In this document: in pieces, positions 7,844 through 17,900 of the stretch | Numbering within the stretch: the stretch's first letter is position 1 | Layout of the letters: every line of letters starts with the position of its first letter | Source of the DNA: Dialister pneumosintes | GTDB taxonomy: Bacteria > Bacillota > Negativicutes > Veillonellales > Dialisteraceae | NCBI RefSeq assembly: GCF_001717505.1 | Contig: NZ_CP017037.1 | Location: forward strand, 783,001 to 847,000 | DNA: 64,000 nt | Direction of reading: 5' to 3' | The notes under the pieces: model-generated | The model's database searches: none | What the model was told of the DNA's origin: nothing | Seen by the model: only the letters and a program-made list of their open reading frames with translations | Made by a program: the position numbers and the translations under genes

Positions 7844-9384
7844 AAAATAGCCTTTTTTATATAATTTGGTATTTTTAACTGTTCTACACTTATTAATTTT
7901 AGTGCTGATTCAGTTTTGTTATTTAGCATATACGCTAAAGCATCACTTCCAAATATTTCATTGCAAGCAAGCTTATTATTATCAAAAAGAAAATATTCAA
8001 AAGTTGGTTTATTATTTTCCTCTTCAAAAAACACATTAATATTACTATTCAGGTAATTTTCATATTTTTTTACGCATTTGGTTTGATAATCACCATCATT
8101 ATCAGTGACTATTGCGACTTTAGACTTTGTAATTTTTGCTACTTCAAGATATCGTTTAAAACTTAATCCTCTGATTGCTAGAACATGAACTCCATCTTCT
8201 TCTAGCGTTTTTTTAGTTACATCCTTATAAAATTTGTCAAAGAGAATGTATTCTGATGGTCCTTCAACTAAAAATACTTTTGACGATAATACAAACTCTA
8301 AAATTCCGGCAGGTGGAGCCTTAAGAAAATAGCTTGATGTTTCAGGATTTAAATCTTTTAGATATAAAGGTTTATTTGTGTTACCTCTAGAAAGCACAAT
8401 CAGATTATTTAAATCTAAGCCTGTGCTTATTAAACTATTATGAGTAGTCATAAAAAGTTGCCCTTCCTGTTTATTAGAAATATTTGAAACTAGTTTTTTT
8501 AAATTACTATGACTTAAATGATTCTCTGGCTCTTCTATCAGAACAACATCAACATTATCGCCAGCTCTATCTAATGCAAAATCAGTTTTTATCAAAACTT
8601 GTCTTCCAGTACCTTTATTATTGATTGCGATATCCTTTTCATATATCATTAAATCCTGGCTAAATACATTTGAAAAATTATTTTCTAACCCAAATAAATA
8701 ATCTTTATCTGCTGGTACCCTTTGATTTAACTTAGCTAAGTGATTTTGGCAAAAATTAAACTTCATTTGACGATATTGACTACTATGCTCAAGCCTTTCT
8801 AAAAGAGAGTCTTCTGTATATTGATTGTACATTCTCTCAATAAAATCATTGGTTGCGTGAGTAGAACTCATATTAGTATTATTTATTAAAACTGTCTTTA
8901 ATTTTCTTTTATAAGTACTATATGACTCATCAGCAAATGTAGAAAATCTTATTCTATAGTACTCATATGGAAAAACTTGCATTCCTGAAGAAATATAATC
9001 ATTAATCTCCGTGATATAATGATCATCTGGAGCACAAACTAATCGAATTCCGTCAGCCTTTACTCCTAAACTATTATTTTTGCCATTCATTGTGTGAGCA
9101 AAAGCGCCAGATAAAAATAATTCGATTTTCATTTCTGGTAAATCCTCATATTTTCTTGTTTCCTCAAACTTTTTAATAGAATTAATATTTAATAATCTAT
9201 CTAATCCAATACTTTCTACTCTTCTGACACTTCCCATCGCTACCAAATCAATAGCATCTATTATTGAGCTCTTACCTACTTCATTGTCACCAACTAAAAT
9301 ATTTTTTCTCTCGTTTGGTAATATAGTTAAATTTTCAAAGCGCTTATAATTGGTTAGAATTATCTTTTCAATAGTTACTCCCAC
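7828..9384 (-). CDS. GajA-like OLD-family ATPase/TOPRIM nuclease
   Basis: The protein has 518 residues. The N-terminal ABC-type ATPase has Walker A GDNEVGKSS at about residue 32, Walker B VVLIEEPENHLS near 280, and a TTHNSL switch histidine near 310. The C-terminal TOPRIM domain has the catalytic Glu in FLVEGPSEY near 377 and the acidic cluster TDNDGD near 430. This is the layout of OLD (overcoming lysogenization defect) nucleases. With the overlapping UvrD-like gene downstream it forms a Gabija-like defence pair, in which GajA is the DNA-nicking effector that is activated when nucleotide levels fall during infection. It is the first gene of a three-gene operon. All key residues I looked for are present. 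Confidence 0.8.
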   Translation of the reverse strand: MGVTIEKIILTNYKRFENLTILPNERKNILVGDNEVGKSSIIDAIDLVAMGSVRRVESIGLDRLLNINSIKKFEETRKYEDLPEMKIELFLSGAFAHTMNGKNNSLGVKADGIRLVCAPDDHYITEINDYISSGMQVFPYEYYRIRFSTFADESYSTYKRKLKTVLINNTNMSSTHATNDFIERMYNQYTEDSLLERLEHSSQYRQMKFNFCQNHLAKLNQRVPADKDYLFGLENNFSNVFSQDLMIYEKDIAINNKGTGRQVLIKTDFALDRAGDNVDVVLIEEPENHLSHSNLKKLVSNISNKQEGQLFMTTHNSLISTGLDLNNLIVLSRGNTNKPLYLKDLNPETSSYFLKAPPAGILEFVLSSKVFLVEGPSEYILFDKFYKDVTKKTLEEDGVHVLAIRGLSFKRYLEVAKITKSKVAIVTDNDGDYQTKCVKKYENYLNSNINVFFEEENNKPTFEYFLFDNNKLACNEIFGSDALAYMLNNKTESALKLISVEQLKIPNYIKKAILWINE

Positions 9385-9420
9385 TATCTAACTCTCCTCC
9401 TTGCTCTTTAATCTCTAATT

Positions 9421-9955
9421 ATCTGCTACACATTCGCTTTAAAATTCTCAGCCTGTTCCATCACCATATTAAAGATTTCATCATTCCACTTTGGTGAATA
9501 ACCTTTTTCATATAATAAGATAACTAACTCCATCTTTAATTGTGACTTAATATTATTTCTGTTAGACCAGTCTGTATACTGAGACTTATCATCTACTAAT
9601 GCTTTAATCTTTTTTAGCTAAAACAACACACTTTTCATCTTTATAAAGAAATTCATATTTATCTCGAACATTTACCAGAATGTCATAGAAAGTCTTTTCT
9701 TCTACGATATTCCCATTTCTTCAAATGAGTTTCTATCCATTTCTAATGCCCTCATTAAACTGATAAGCTCATCAAATAAGTTGTCAACAAATTCTTCTGT
9801 GACCCCATTAACAAAGGCAAGGTTGTCACGGTTATTATATTCATCAACGACTCTCTTCAATCTTTCAGAAAACTCAAGTGCCTTTACTCTATTCGTTTTA
9901 CTATAGTCACTGATTACCTTTCTCAGTAGTTTTAATAATGCATTAAATTTTCTAG
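9421..9955 (-). pseudogene. Type I restriction subunit HsdR, C-terminal remnant
   Basis: Read on the minus strand, three consecutive frames together encode the C-terminal part of an HsdR protein. They begin with KFNALLKLLRKVISDYSK and run on through a VTEEFVDNLFDELI segment. The end reads LLYEKGYSPKWNDEIFNMV, a typical HsdR tail. At least two frameshifts and internal stops break it, and the first 800 or so residues are missing. The 5' edge of the remnant falls inside the palindrome at 9945-9986. It is not from the same family branch as the intact hsdR at 14977-18123, so it marks an older, lost type I system. Confidence 0.75.
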
Positions 9956-9986
9956 CTTAACTTGATTAAGTTAAGCTAGAAAATTT
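9945..9986. repeat. Perfect 19-bp-arm palindrome at a gene truncation
   Basis: AAATTTTCTAGCTTAACTT (9945-9963), loop GATT, then its exact reverse complement (9968-9986). One arm overlaps the first preserved codons of the hsdR remnant. No T-tract follows, so it is a poor terminator. A short inverted duplication at a deletion endpoint is a plausible origin. Confidence 0.7.
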
Positions 9987-10024
9987 GTTCCGTTTTAGGT
10001 TATTCTTGACCAACCCAACTTCAG

Positions 10025-10648
10025 TTATTTCTTTTTATGTGTAGAAATATGTTCCTTAATATCATTTACAAAAAAGGCCAAAATATCACCTTGTTTTAAT
10101 CCTCCCTTTTTTTGTCCCATATCTTTTCTAATTTCAAAAATAATCTCTTCCAGCATAAAAATATTATCCATGGGGTTCCTATTTTCAATCTGGCTGATTT
10201 CACGAAAATTAAGCCATTTTCTAATAACATCATTCGAGCCCCATAATATTAATTTTTTAGAAAAACTAAATACATCTTCTAACATTTCCTTTTCAGTGTA
10301 TTTTCTATTCTTCTTCACATTTTCTTGTAATTTGTATACCATTTCAATAAATTCAACATATGGTTGTTCTCTTTTTTCATATAAATATCGTTTAGTATTT
10401 TGACGATATTCTATTACTTTAGATACTATTGAACTAATCACAACACCCAAAATTGATACACTACCAGTTATTAATGCAACGATAACAACAGCATCTATAT
10501 TTGAGGTAACTTGATTAAATCTATCAATAAAATTTACTATACAATCTAACAATATTCCTAATAACCAAACACTAATATAGCCCATTATTACTAGCAATAC
10601 TATCCCTAGAATTATATCCTTAATAGAATTTAATTTACTTTCATTCAA
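10025..10648 (-). CDS. Two-helix membrane protein of unknown function
   Basis: The product has 207 residues. Two transmembrane segments lie at about residues 12-40 and 52-75, followed by a cytoplasmic helical domain of about 130 residues that ends in a Lys-rich tail. The C-terminal part has the pattern KGGLKQGDILAFFVNDI, which I associate with a widespread family of uncharacterised accessory membrane proteins, though I cannot name it. It lies just downstream of the HaeIII-like restriction gene on the same strand, separated by about 190 bases. A role in the restriction system is possible but not shown. It lies between two defence relics inside the island. Confidence 0.5.
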   Translation of the reverse strand: MNESKLNSIKDIILGIVLLVIMGYISVWLLGILLDCIVNFIDRFNQVTSNIDAVVIVALITGSVSILGVVISSIVSKVIEYRQNTKRYLYEKREQPYVEFIEMVYKLQENVKKNRKYTEKEMLEDVFSFSKKLILWGSNDVIRKWLNFREISQIENRNPMDNIFMLEEIIFEIRKDMGQKKGGLKQGDILAFFVNDIKEHISTHKKK

Positions 10649-10679
10649 TCTAGAATCTCCATTCCATTTATTTAAATTG

Positions 10680-10837
10680 TTTTATCTATCTAAAATAATT
10701 CATATTGCATATCTAGAATTATTTCAATAAAATACTTTCCTATATTATGTATGCCTATTTTAATTTTTCCCCTTAAAATCTCAATATTCCACCGGATATT
10801 TATTTAATTCTTCAATAAGGTCTTTCATAATAAGCCC
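10680..10837 (-). other. Short degenerate coding remnant
   Basis: An ATG near 10830 with a GGGG ribosome site opens only 15 codons (MKDLIEELNKYPVEY). A neighbouring frame then continues for about 30 codons and ends in a Phe-TAG. It may be a frameshifted small gene between the HaeIII-like endonuclease and the membrane protein. Evidence is weak. Confidence 0.25.
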
Positions 10838-11794
10838 CTACTTCCATCTACAATCTATTGAAACAATAGTTGTAGGCATGCCTATGATTTGTATATCAAA
10901 TTTCAAACTTGTTTCTACCTTAGTTGACGCATTGTGAATTCTAAAGCTAAATTGCCAACCACCATCAAGATATAATTCCAAAGTATTTTTGCTACTCGGT
11001 TTATATTCTAAACTTACAATTCTTGTCGGAAGTGTTGATACTGGTAATTCAATGCTTCTCTTTCTCTTATTTCCTTGCTTATTTAGAGTACCTCTTAAAT
11101 TATAACTTTGAATTTGAGTTATTCTTTTATTATCAATTCCAATAACTTTATAAAAATCAAATTCACCAAGCAAATACTCCACCATAAGTTTTGGAATGTC
11201 TTTTCTAAATAAATTATTTTGTCTTTCCAATTCGCTTTTGAAAGCATTTAATAATGGAACATATACATCATCCTCTTTATTCGGCAAATCACTCCACTTA
11301 GAACCATTTTGTTTCTCATCATCAAGATAATCAAATATGGGCTTAATGTCTTTCCAATACTGTTCAGAACAATCTATTCCATACCATTTCTTACCAAAAT
11401 TCAAGTTCTTAGATAATCTGCTATGTTTAACCGCAAAATGATTATGCTTAACGCTAAGTCCTATCTCCCATTTGATACCTCGCCTGATGATTAAGACATC
11501 TCTTACGTCCCCCAGCTTCCCCTTATCATCCGATTGAATTTTTAACTCAATCTCATCATCACCATCATCTAAAATTAATGGTTCGAGATTAAATATAGTG
11601 TTAACCCCTGCTAAAGCACTAACTTTATATATTATTTTTTCCGAATCAGTTAAAGTTTTCCATGCTCTTTCTGCCGCAAAGTAACTACTATTTTCTTCTA
11701 TTTTTACTGGTCTTATTTTAGATATTTCTTCCAATAGTGTAATCAAGTAAGAGAATTCATATGCTCTACCTTGATTATTACTTTTATTGCTCAT
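10838..11794 (-). CDS. haeIIIR: HaeIII-type restriction endonuclease (GGCC)
   Basis: This 318-residue protein closely matches R.HaeIII of Haemophilus along its whole length as I recall that sequence: the opening MSNKSNNQGRAYE, SSYFAAERAW, LEPLIL, IGLSVKHNHFAVKHSRLS, KWSDLPNKEDDVYVPLLNAF and the C-terminal DGGWQFSFRIHNAS block. The KHNHFAVKHSR segment is the most strongly conserved part and probably contains catalytic residues. It would cleave GGCC as a type II enzyme. The methyltransferase gene lies 46 bases upstream on the same strand, so modification is made first. The similarity to a proteobacterial enzyme and the low G+C point to horizontal transfer. Confidence 0.92.
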   Translation of the reverse strand: MSNKSNNQGRAYEFSYLITLLEEISKIRPVKIEENSSYFAAERAWKTLTDSEKIIYKVSALAGVNTIFNLEPLILDDGDDEIELKIQSDDKGKLGDVRDVLIIRRGIKWEIGLSVKHNHFAVKHSRLSKNLNFGKKWYGIDCSEQYWKDIKPIFDYLDDEKQNGSKWSDLPNKEDDVYVPLLNAFKSELERQNNLFRKDIPKLMVEYLLGEFDFYKVIGIDNKRITQIQSYNLRGTLNKQGNKRKRSIELPVSTLPTRIVSLEYKPSSKNTLELYLDGGWQFSFRIHNASTKVETSLKFDIQIIGMPTTIVSIDCRWK

Positions 11795-11840
11795 AATTAA
11801 CCTCTATTAATTACTTATACATGTTTTTAAAAGATTGTTA

Positions 11841-12842
11841 TTAAAGCTTATTATTAAATTTAAATTCCTCTAAAGCAACTATTATAGATTTAGCCATTTC
11901 ATACGCAAGATTTACCGGCACAGCATTACCAATCATTTTATAGGCATCATTTAAATTCGTATAATAGAATTTAAAATCATCTGGAAATCCTTGGATTCTT
12001 GCGCATTCTCTTACGGTTAATCTTCTATATAATGCTTCTTTCCCAGGTTCAAATATATGTTTATTTTTCCCTATTTTTGGCATTACAGGTGCTTGAGGAT
12101 GTAGCTGACATTGTCTACCAGAGGCTTGGACTGTAAATGCCTGTTTATACCAAGATCTAACTCTATTCCTACTCATAAATATTGGTGAATACGCACCGAT
12201 GAAATATTCATGATTCAAAAATTTACAGTTACCACCATTAGTTTTATTTCTTTCTAATGCTGGTATTGCAGAATCTTTTAAATCAAAAATAGCATCCTTA
12301 AAGGTTAGTTTTGAATTATATGGCTTAGGTGGTTCAAATTTAACCTTCAAATCTTTCCTGAATCCTACATAAAAAACTCTTTTTCTATCTTGTGGCACTC
12401 CATAATCACTCGCATTTAGCAAATGAATAAAAACATCATACCCAACTCCTTCAAATTGAGAAACTATATTCTTAACTGCATCATTATGTCGTCTCGCCAT
12501 CATTCCCTTAACATTTTCTGCCAAAAAAAACTTCGGCTGTTTATCTTTCAAAATACGTACATATTGATAAAACAATTGCCCTCGTGGATCATTAATCCCC
12601 TTTAAAGAACCGGCTTCACTCCATGATTGACATGGCGGTCCCCCTATAATTCCATCACAGTCAGGAAATTGGTCTGAGGAAATATTACATATATCTCCTT
12701 TTATAAGTTTTGCTTTATGATTTTTTTCATATGTTTCCCAAATAGTTTTATCATATTCATTCCCTGCAACTATATTAAATCCAGCTTTTTCAAACCCTAA
12801 ATCTAATCCACCTGCACCAGAAAACAAACTAATTACATCCAT
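11841..12842 (-). CDS. haeIIIM: HaeIII-type DNA (cytosine-5) methyltransferase
   Basis: This 333-residue C5-cytosine methyltransferase has the canonical motif order. Motif I is [16 protein letters not shown] at the N-terminus, the catalytic Cys lies in [12 protein letters not shown] near residue 71, motif VI is LAENVKG, and motif VIII is [11 protein letters not shown]. The C-terminal motifs X-like stretch reads [14 protein letters not shown]. The target-recognition region ([25 protein letters not shown]) matches M.HaeIII, so the expected target is the inner cytosine of GGCC. It protects host DNA from the endonuclease encoded just downstream. The gene is the first of the pair, and an AT-rich region without genes lies upstream of it. 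Confidence 0.93.
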   Translation of the reverse strand: MDVISLFSGAGGLDLGFEKAGFNIVAGNEYDKTIWETYEKNHKAKLIKGDICNISSDQFPDCDGIIGGPPCQSWSEAGSLKGINDPRGQLFYQYVRILKDKQPKFFLAENVKGMMARRHNDAVKNIVSQFEGVGYDVFIHLLNASDYGVPQDRKRVFYVGFRKDLKVKFEPPKPYNSKLTFKDAIFDLKDSAIPALERNKTNGGNCKFLNHEYFIGAYSPIFMSRNRVRSWYKQAFTVQASGRQCQLHPQAPVMPKIGKNKHIFEPGKEALYRRLTVRECARIQGFPDDFKFYYTNLNDAYKMIGNAVPVNLAYEMAKSIIVALEEFKFNNKL

Positions 12843-13145
12843 TAATATACTCCTAAATACCTTATTTTCTATAGTATATACTTTAATACTATAAATGATT
12901 TATTGAACAATATATTTTATTATAATTTTATTTTTAGTTTTCTTAATATATTATATACTGATTCCAACAATTTTGTTTTCTATTATAAAAATGCTCAATA
13001 TAAATTCAAGTTAGAACCTATTTATTTTGCTTTCTATTTTTTCTTTTTCTATTCTTTTTTCTTTTATTAAAAAGCATATCCACCCATTTTTATAAAATAT
13101 CTACTATTTTTCATTATCTAAAAACTAAAAATGTTCTCTAAAATA
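12843..13145. other. AT-rich intergenic stretch
   Basis: About 300 very AT-rich bases hold no open frame worth calling. They probably contain the promoter of the HaeIII-type methyltransferase (reading left) and then run into the hairpin and att-like core at 13146-13200. I see no other structure. Confidence 0.4.
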
Positions 13146-13182
13146 AAAAAGAGTAAGTAGAATATTTCTACTTACTCTTTTT
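13146..13182 (-). terminator. 17-bp-stem hairpin beside the middle att copy
   Basis: AAAAAGAGTAAGTAGAA, loop TAT, then its exact reverse complement form a strong stem flanked by A and T runs, able to work in both directions. It shares the AGAGTAA-TAGA/TCTACTTACTCT design with the hairpin at 1225-1260. In both places it lies directly past a guaA-tail-like core, as the guaA terminator would. Confidence 0.65.
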
Positions 13183-13186
13183 GTTT

Positions 13187-13200
13187 TATTCCCACTCAAT
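13187..13200. repeat. Copy of the guaA 3'-end core (att site)
   Basis: TATTCCCACTCAAT is identical to 27354-27367. On the minus strand it reads ATTGAGTGGGAATAA, that is codons Ile-Glu-Trp-Glu plus stop, exactly like the end of guaA. No gene uses it here, so it is a relic of an attachment site that separates the two island segments. GTATC/GATAC motifs repeat near 13305-13340 and may be integrase arm sites. Confidence 0.65.
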
Positions 13201-13359
13201 AATTACCGTAGCATATTTGTTTCTTTTATATATTATCAGTACCTATTAAGTTTCTAAAATCAGGTGTTTTTATATCTATTTTTTATAGTTTTTGAGATTT
13301 TTAGTATCAAAACAGTATCAGTGGTGATACTACAGCAATAGTGTTGTTGGGGACACACA

Positions 13360-14220
13360 TTATTCATCCAACATCAATTTGCCCTTTTTCGCTTTATCTT
13401 TTAAGCGCTTCATCTGTTCTTTTTCTATCTGTTGAATGCTTTTCTCCGGAACAGGCAAATCTTCCGGCATAGTGCCGCCTATTTTTTCAATAGCACTTCT
13501 CACTTCTTTTCCTACTGAGTAGTGAACTTTTGTTGCTGCTTCTGCACCTTCAACTTTATCTTTCCTCAGCTTTTCTTCCGTTTGGGATATTCTGAATAGA
13601 TTAGCAATCAATTCAGTACTTCCCATATAATCTAAAATCTTTTGTCTCGCAGTTAAGCCTTTTCTATCATGTATGTCTTCAACATCTAATCCACCATACA
13701 ATCCCATATATCCTGCATTCTGGAATATAGCAAATTCTTCGTTTGTGATAACTCCCGCATCGTGTGCTGTTTCTACCAAAAGCTGATTCCATTGTTTAAT
13801 ATCTCCACGAACAACAAGCCTTCTTCTATCTTCATCAAGCTGATTAAAATGATCTGCTATTTCTTGACGATATGTTTGTATGGCAAAATAGGTTTGTCCA
13901 AGTGCAATAACCTCTTTTCTCGGATCGCCGTTTTGCACAATCAAATAGCAAGCATATCTCGTAAGTTCATAATCTTTTATAGACTTCCTTGTAGCTCCAG
14001 CCTCTACGATTTTGCTGACCTCAGCAAAATCGTATGTGACCTCATGTCCGCTGTTCTCACAGGCAATCATCGCTCTATCAATGACATTTTGAAAGTTTCT
14101 CCACTGAGAATAATCAAGTACATCAGCAAGTTCCCTTGCACTCCAATACTCACTTCCATCTTCTCTAACATACTTAATATCTTCAAATTTCTTATATTCT
14201 TTTGCTTTTAAATTTGGCAT
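13360..14220 (-). CDS. dinD: DinD-like DNA-damage-inducible protein
   Basis: The 286-residue product matches the DinD family throughout, from YWSARELADVLDYSQWRNF near the N-terminus to TARQKILDYMGSTELIANLFRI and a Lys-rich C-terminus. E. coli DinD is an SOS gene product that binds RecA filaments and inhibits strand exchange. Homologues are often found beside type I restriction systems, as here. I chose the ATG at 14220 because the GAGAGGG ribosome site is eight bases upstream; the GTG at 14226 abuts that site. It is the last gene of the operon-like series hsdM to dinD on this strand. Whether LexA controls it here is not visible. Confidence 0.85.
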   Translation of the reverse strand: MPNLKAKEYKKFEDIKYVREDGSEYWSARELADVLDYSQWRNFQNVIDRAMIACENSGHEVTYDFAEVSKIVEAGATRKSIKDYELTRYACYLIVQNGDPRKEVIALGQTYFAIQTYRQEIADHFNQLDEDRRRLVVRGDIKQWNQLLVETAHDAGVITNEEFAIFQNAGYMGLYGGLDVEDIHDRKGLTARQKILDYMGSTELIANLFRISQTEEKLRKDKVEGAEAATKVHYSVGKEVRSAIEKIGGTMPEDLPVPEKSIQQIEKEQMKRLKDKAKKGKLMLDE

Positions 14221-14262
14221 AAGCACCCTCTCATTATTTTTATAATAGCTAACTTATATCAA

Positions 14263-14943
14263 CTATTTTTCTTTATCTCTATATTTTTCAATAGAATTCC
14301 CCTGTAAATCTTTCCATTCTACCCATCCATTATTAGATTTTCCAATAACTATCCACCCAGCACTCGATGGATTCATACATACAATATCTTCTTGCAATAT
14401 ATTATCTTTTATTTTTGCATTCCTCCTAATAGATGGGATATATCCTTTACCGGTATTGCCACAAAGACTTCCTTTTAACACTTTAAATACTCCGTCTTTA
14501 ACGGTAGCTTTCCCATTTACTTTTCCAAAACCTTTTATATTACGATTTAATACATAATCACCATCCGGAATAAATCCTCCATCAGATTTAAGTTTAATCT
14601 CTTCTGTAGATTCCTTGAACACTTCTTTTTTACTTTTATCCTTAGGATAAATTTGTTTGCCATCTAAAGAAGCTAATAAGGATTTAGCAATCTCTATGTC
14701 TAATGCAAACAACTCAGTACCGGCAATTCTACTTTTACTAAAGATATCATGGATAAGTTTTTCTTTGTCATCGTATCCATCTACTTCTATAGCAAACTCC
14801 CTTTTTAACCCTGTGATATTTGCATATCCATTACTTTCTAAAAACCTCATTCTATTTTCAAATTGGTCATTTCCAGTCTTGCCGATTTTGATAAGACCAG
14901 AAACAACTGTAGTCATTAAATATATTATCCCTTTTGCCATCAT
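14263..14943 (-). CDS. GIY-YIG (T5orf172)-type protein with DUF4357 tail
   Basis: The product has 226 residues. The N-terminal half opens GIIYLMTTVVSGLIKIGKTGND, the IYL...KIGKT pattern of T5orf172/GIY-YIG nuclease-like domains. The C-terminal half (about residues 120-220) fits DUF4357, with GKATVKDGVFKVLKGS, SIRRNAKI and SSAGWIVIGKSNNGWVEWK. Proteins of this layout commonly accompany type I restriction genes. A nuclease role in handling cut DNA is plausible but unproven. It lies between hsdR and dinD with short gaps, probably in the same transcript. Two adjacent ATG codons are possible starts. Confidence 0.7.
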   Translation of the reverse strand: MMAKGIIYLMTTVVSGLIKIGKTGNDQFENRMRFLESNGYANITGLKREFAIEVDGYDDKEKLIHDIFSKSRIAGTELFALDIEIAKSLLASLDGKQIYPKDKSKKEVFKESTEEIKLKSDGGFIPDGDYVLNRNIKGFGKVNGKATVKDGVFKVLKGSLCGNTGKGYIPSIRRNAKIKDNILQEDIVCMNPSSAGWIVIGKSNNGWVEWKDLQGNSIEKYRDKEK

Positions 14944-14976
14944 TTAACCCTTTCAAACTTTCAAAAATTAGCTTAA

Positions 14977-17900
14977 TCAATTATACTTTCCTCTATCTTC
15001 TGCAACTGAGGGCAGAATTTCTTCTGTTTGGTTTGTATATGAATAAACATTACATTCTTCTTCAAAGCTTAGATTATCAGTCCATAATTCACACTGCGTC
15101 ATAACAGTTTGAACTGCATCATCCATTCCTTCAGGCGGATATTTATGTTTTTTCAAGAGTTTTTTGATCAGCATACGCATTTTAGCTCTTGCTGACTCAC
15201 GCTTCTGCCAATCAATCGACTTATTCTTACGTAGAGTATCTGCTAATTCTTTTGTTATTGCAATCAGTTCCTCATTTTCATAAAAGTCCTTGATTGCCTG
15301 AGGTTTTGTTAAGGCGTCATAGAAAGCAAGCTCATCGGCAATCAGTCCTAATTTATCTCCCTCTTGATGTGCTGCTGCAATCTGTTTTGCCAATTTTAAC
15401 ATTTCTTCTATAACTTCCTCATTAGTAAGCATGCCGTTAAGATAAGCATTAAGAGAACGCTGCATAATCTCGCTGAACTTTTCAGCTTTTACAATATTTG
15501 TTCTTCGATAAACAGAAACCTGTTCTGCAATTAATTTTTTCAATAGTTCAACTGCAAGGTTCTTTTCTTTCATATTTGCAACTTCTTGAAGAAACTTCGG
15601 GTCAAACAAAGAGAATTCTTCTTTGATATCTGAAAATAAATTTATTACGCCATCACTTTTAATACTCTGTTTCAAAAGTTCATTTATTCTTGCATTCATT
15701 TCCGGTAATGAAATCTTTTTTCCAACACCGGTATTTGTAAGTCTTAGAACAAGAACTCTGACAGCTTCAAAGAATGCTGCTTCAAATCTACTATCTTCAT
15801 CAACTAAAGATGAACAAAGAGAAAGAGCCTGATGAAGCATAAGAGCCTCTTTTACGAAGGAATCCTTATCATCAACCTTTTCTCTGCCCATAATGAAGTT
15901 GACCGCACCGCTTATAGTTTTTGCTCTCTCAAGATCTGTACCATTAATAAACTTTGTGTAATCATATCCGTGAAACTTATCACGACAAATTGATAGTTTC
16001 TCCAAAAACTTTGGATATGCAACCTTTGAAACATCAGTATCACCATAGTTCTTTTTATCACGGGCAGTATAATCATTCATTGCTTGTTTCAAAGCAGTAG
16101 CAATTCCAACATAGTCAACTACAAGACCGCCTTCTTTATCACGGAATACACGGTTTACACGAGCAATTGCTTGCATAAGATTGTGTCCGGACATAGGTTT
16201 ATATACATACATCGTAGCAAGAGACGGCACATCAAATCCGGTTAGCCACATATCAACAACAATCGCAATCTTCATAGGACTATCGTTATCTTTGAATTTC
16301 TTTGCAAGCTCATTCTTATGGTGTTTATTACCTATAATCTGTCTCCATTCTTCTGGATCATTGTTGCCGGAGGTCATAACAACAGCTACTTTTTCAGTCC
16401 AATCCGGACGAAGTTCTAATATTCGCTTGTAAATCTTCATGGCAATGGGGCGAGAATATGCAACAATCATCGCTTTACCTGTAAGCAAATTCTCTCTATT
16501 ATTCTCATAGTGGTCAAGAATATCACAAACCAAAGAATTAATAGTGTTATCATTCCCAAGCACTGCTTCCATCTGACCAAGCTCTCTCTTGCTCTTTTCA
16601 ATAACTTCCTCATCAGCATTAAGAGCCATTAAATCATACTCCGCATCAATTAATTTCAAGGTAGTGCCGTCAAGGTTAAGTTTAATAACACGACTTTCAT
16701 AATAAACTGGACGTGTTGCTCCATCTTCAACAGCCTGTGTCATATCATATATATCAATATAATCGCCAAATACTTCACGAGTACTGCGATCTTTTGATGA
16801 AATAGGTGTTCCTGTAAATCCGATATATGTGGCATTTGGAAGCGTATTACGAATAACTCTTGCTGTGCCGATAACACGCTTTGCTACTTCATCACCATCT
16901 TCATTCTTTGTAATCTTTATTTTTTCAGCAAGTCCATATTGTCCTCTATGAGCTTCATCAGCCATCACTATAATATTATGGCGTTCAGATAAAGGTTCGT
17001 TAGACTCCTCGAATTTCTGCATAGTAGTAAAAATTATCCCATTTGCCTGTCTGCCGGCAAGCAAAGTTTTTAGATTTTCTCTACTTTCTGCTTGTAATGG
17101 TTCTTGTCTTAAAAAATCCTTACACTTTGCAAACTGACTATAAAGCTGGTCATCAAGGTCATTTCTGTCGGTGAGAACAACAATTGTTGGACTATCTAAT
17201 ACTTCTTGCAATAAATGAGCATAGAACACCATCGAAAGTGATTTACCGCTTCCTTGTGTATGCCAGAAAACACCGCCTTTACCGTCAGTAATGGTAGCTT
17301 GCTTTGTAGATTCAATCGCTTTTCTTACCGCAAAATATTGATGGTATCCGGCAAGAATTTTAAAGGTGTTAATCCCCTCATTTGAAAAGCAAATAAAGTT
17401 TTTGATAATATCAAGTAGTCTTTCTTTTTGGAACATCCCCTCAAAGAAAGTATCAAACTGTGCATATTGTGTATTTTCATAGTTTCCATCTTTTGTTTTC
17501 CATTCCATAAAGCGGTCTTCTCCGGAGGTGATAGTCCCCGCTTTAGATGTCAAATGATCGCTCATAACACAAATAGCGTTATAAATAAACATAGACGGAA
17601 TTTCTTGCATATAATTACGAAGTTGCCTGTAGGCTTCTGATGCATCCGTTTCTTCACGAGATGGAGATTTTAGTTCTACTAATACAACTGGTAAACCATT
17701 TAAGAACAAAATTATATCAGGACGTTTATTACTGTTTTCAATGAAAGTCCATTGATTAGCAACTATAAAGGAGTTGTTTTCGAGATTTTTGTAGTCAACA
17801 AGATAGACGATAGAAGAACACTCCTCGCCGTCCACAAAAAATCTTACAGGGATACCATTTTGCAGATAGTCCATAAATACGGCGTTTTTCTGCACAAGCT

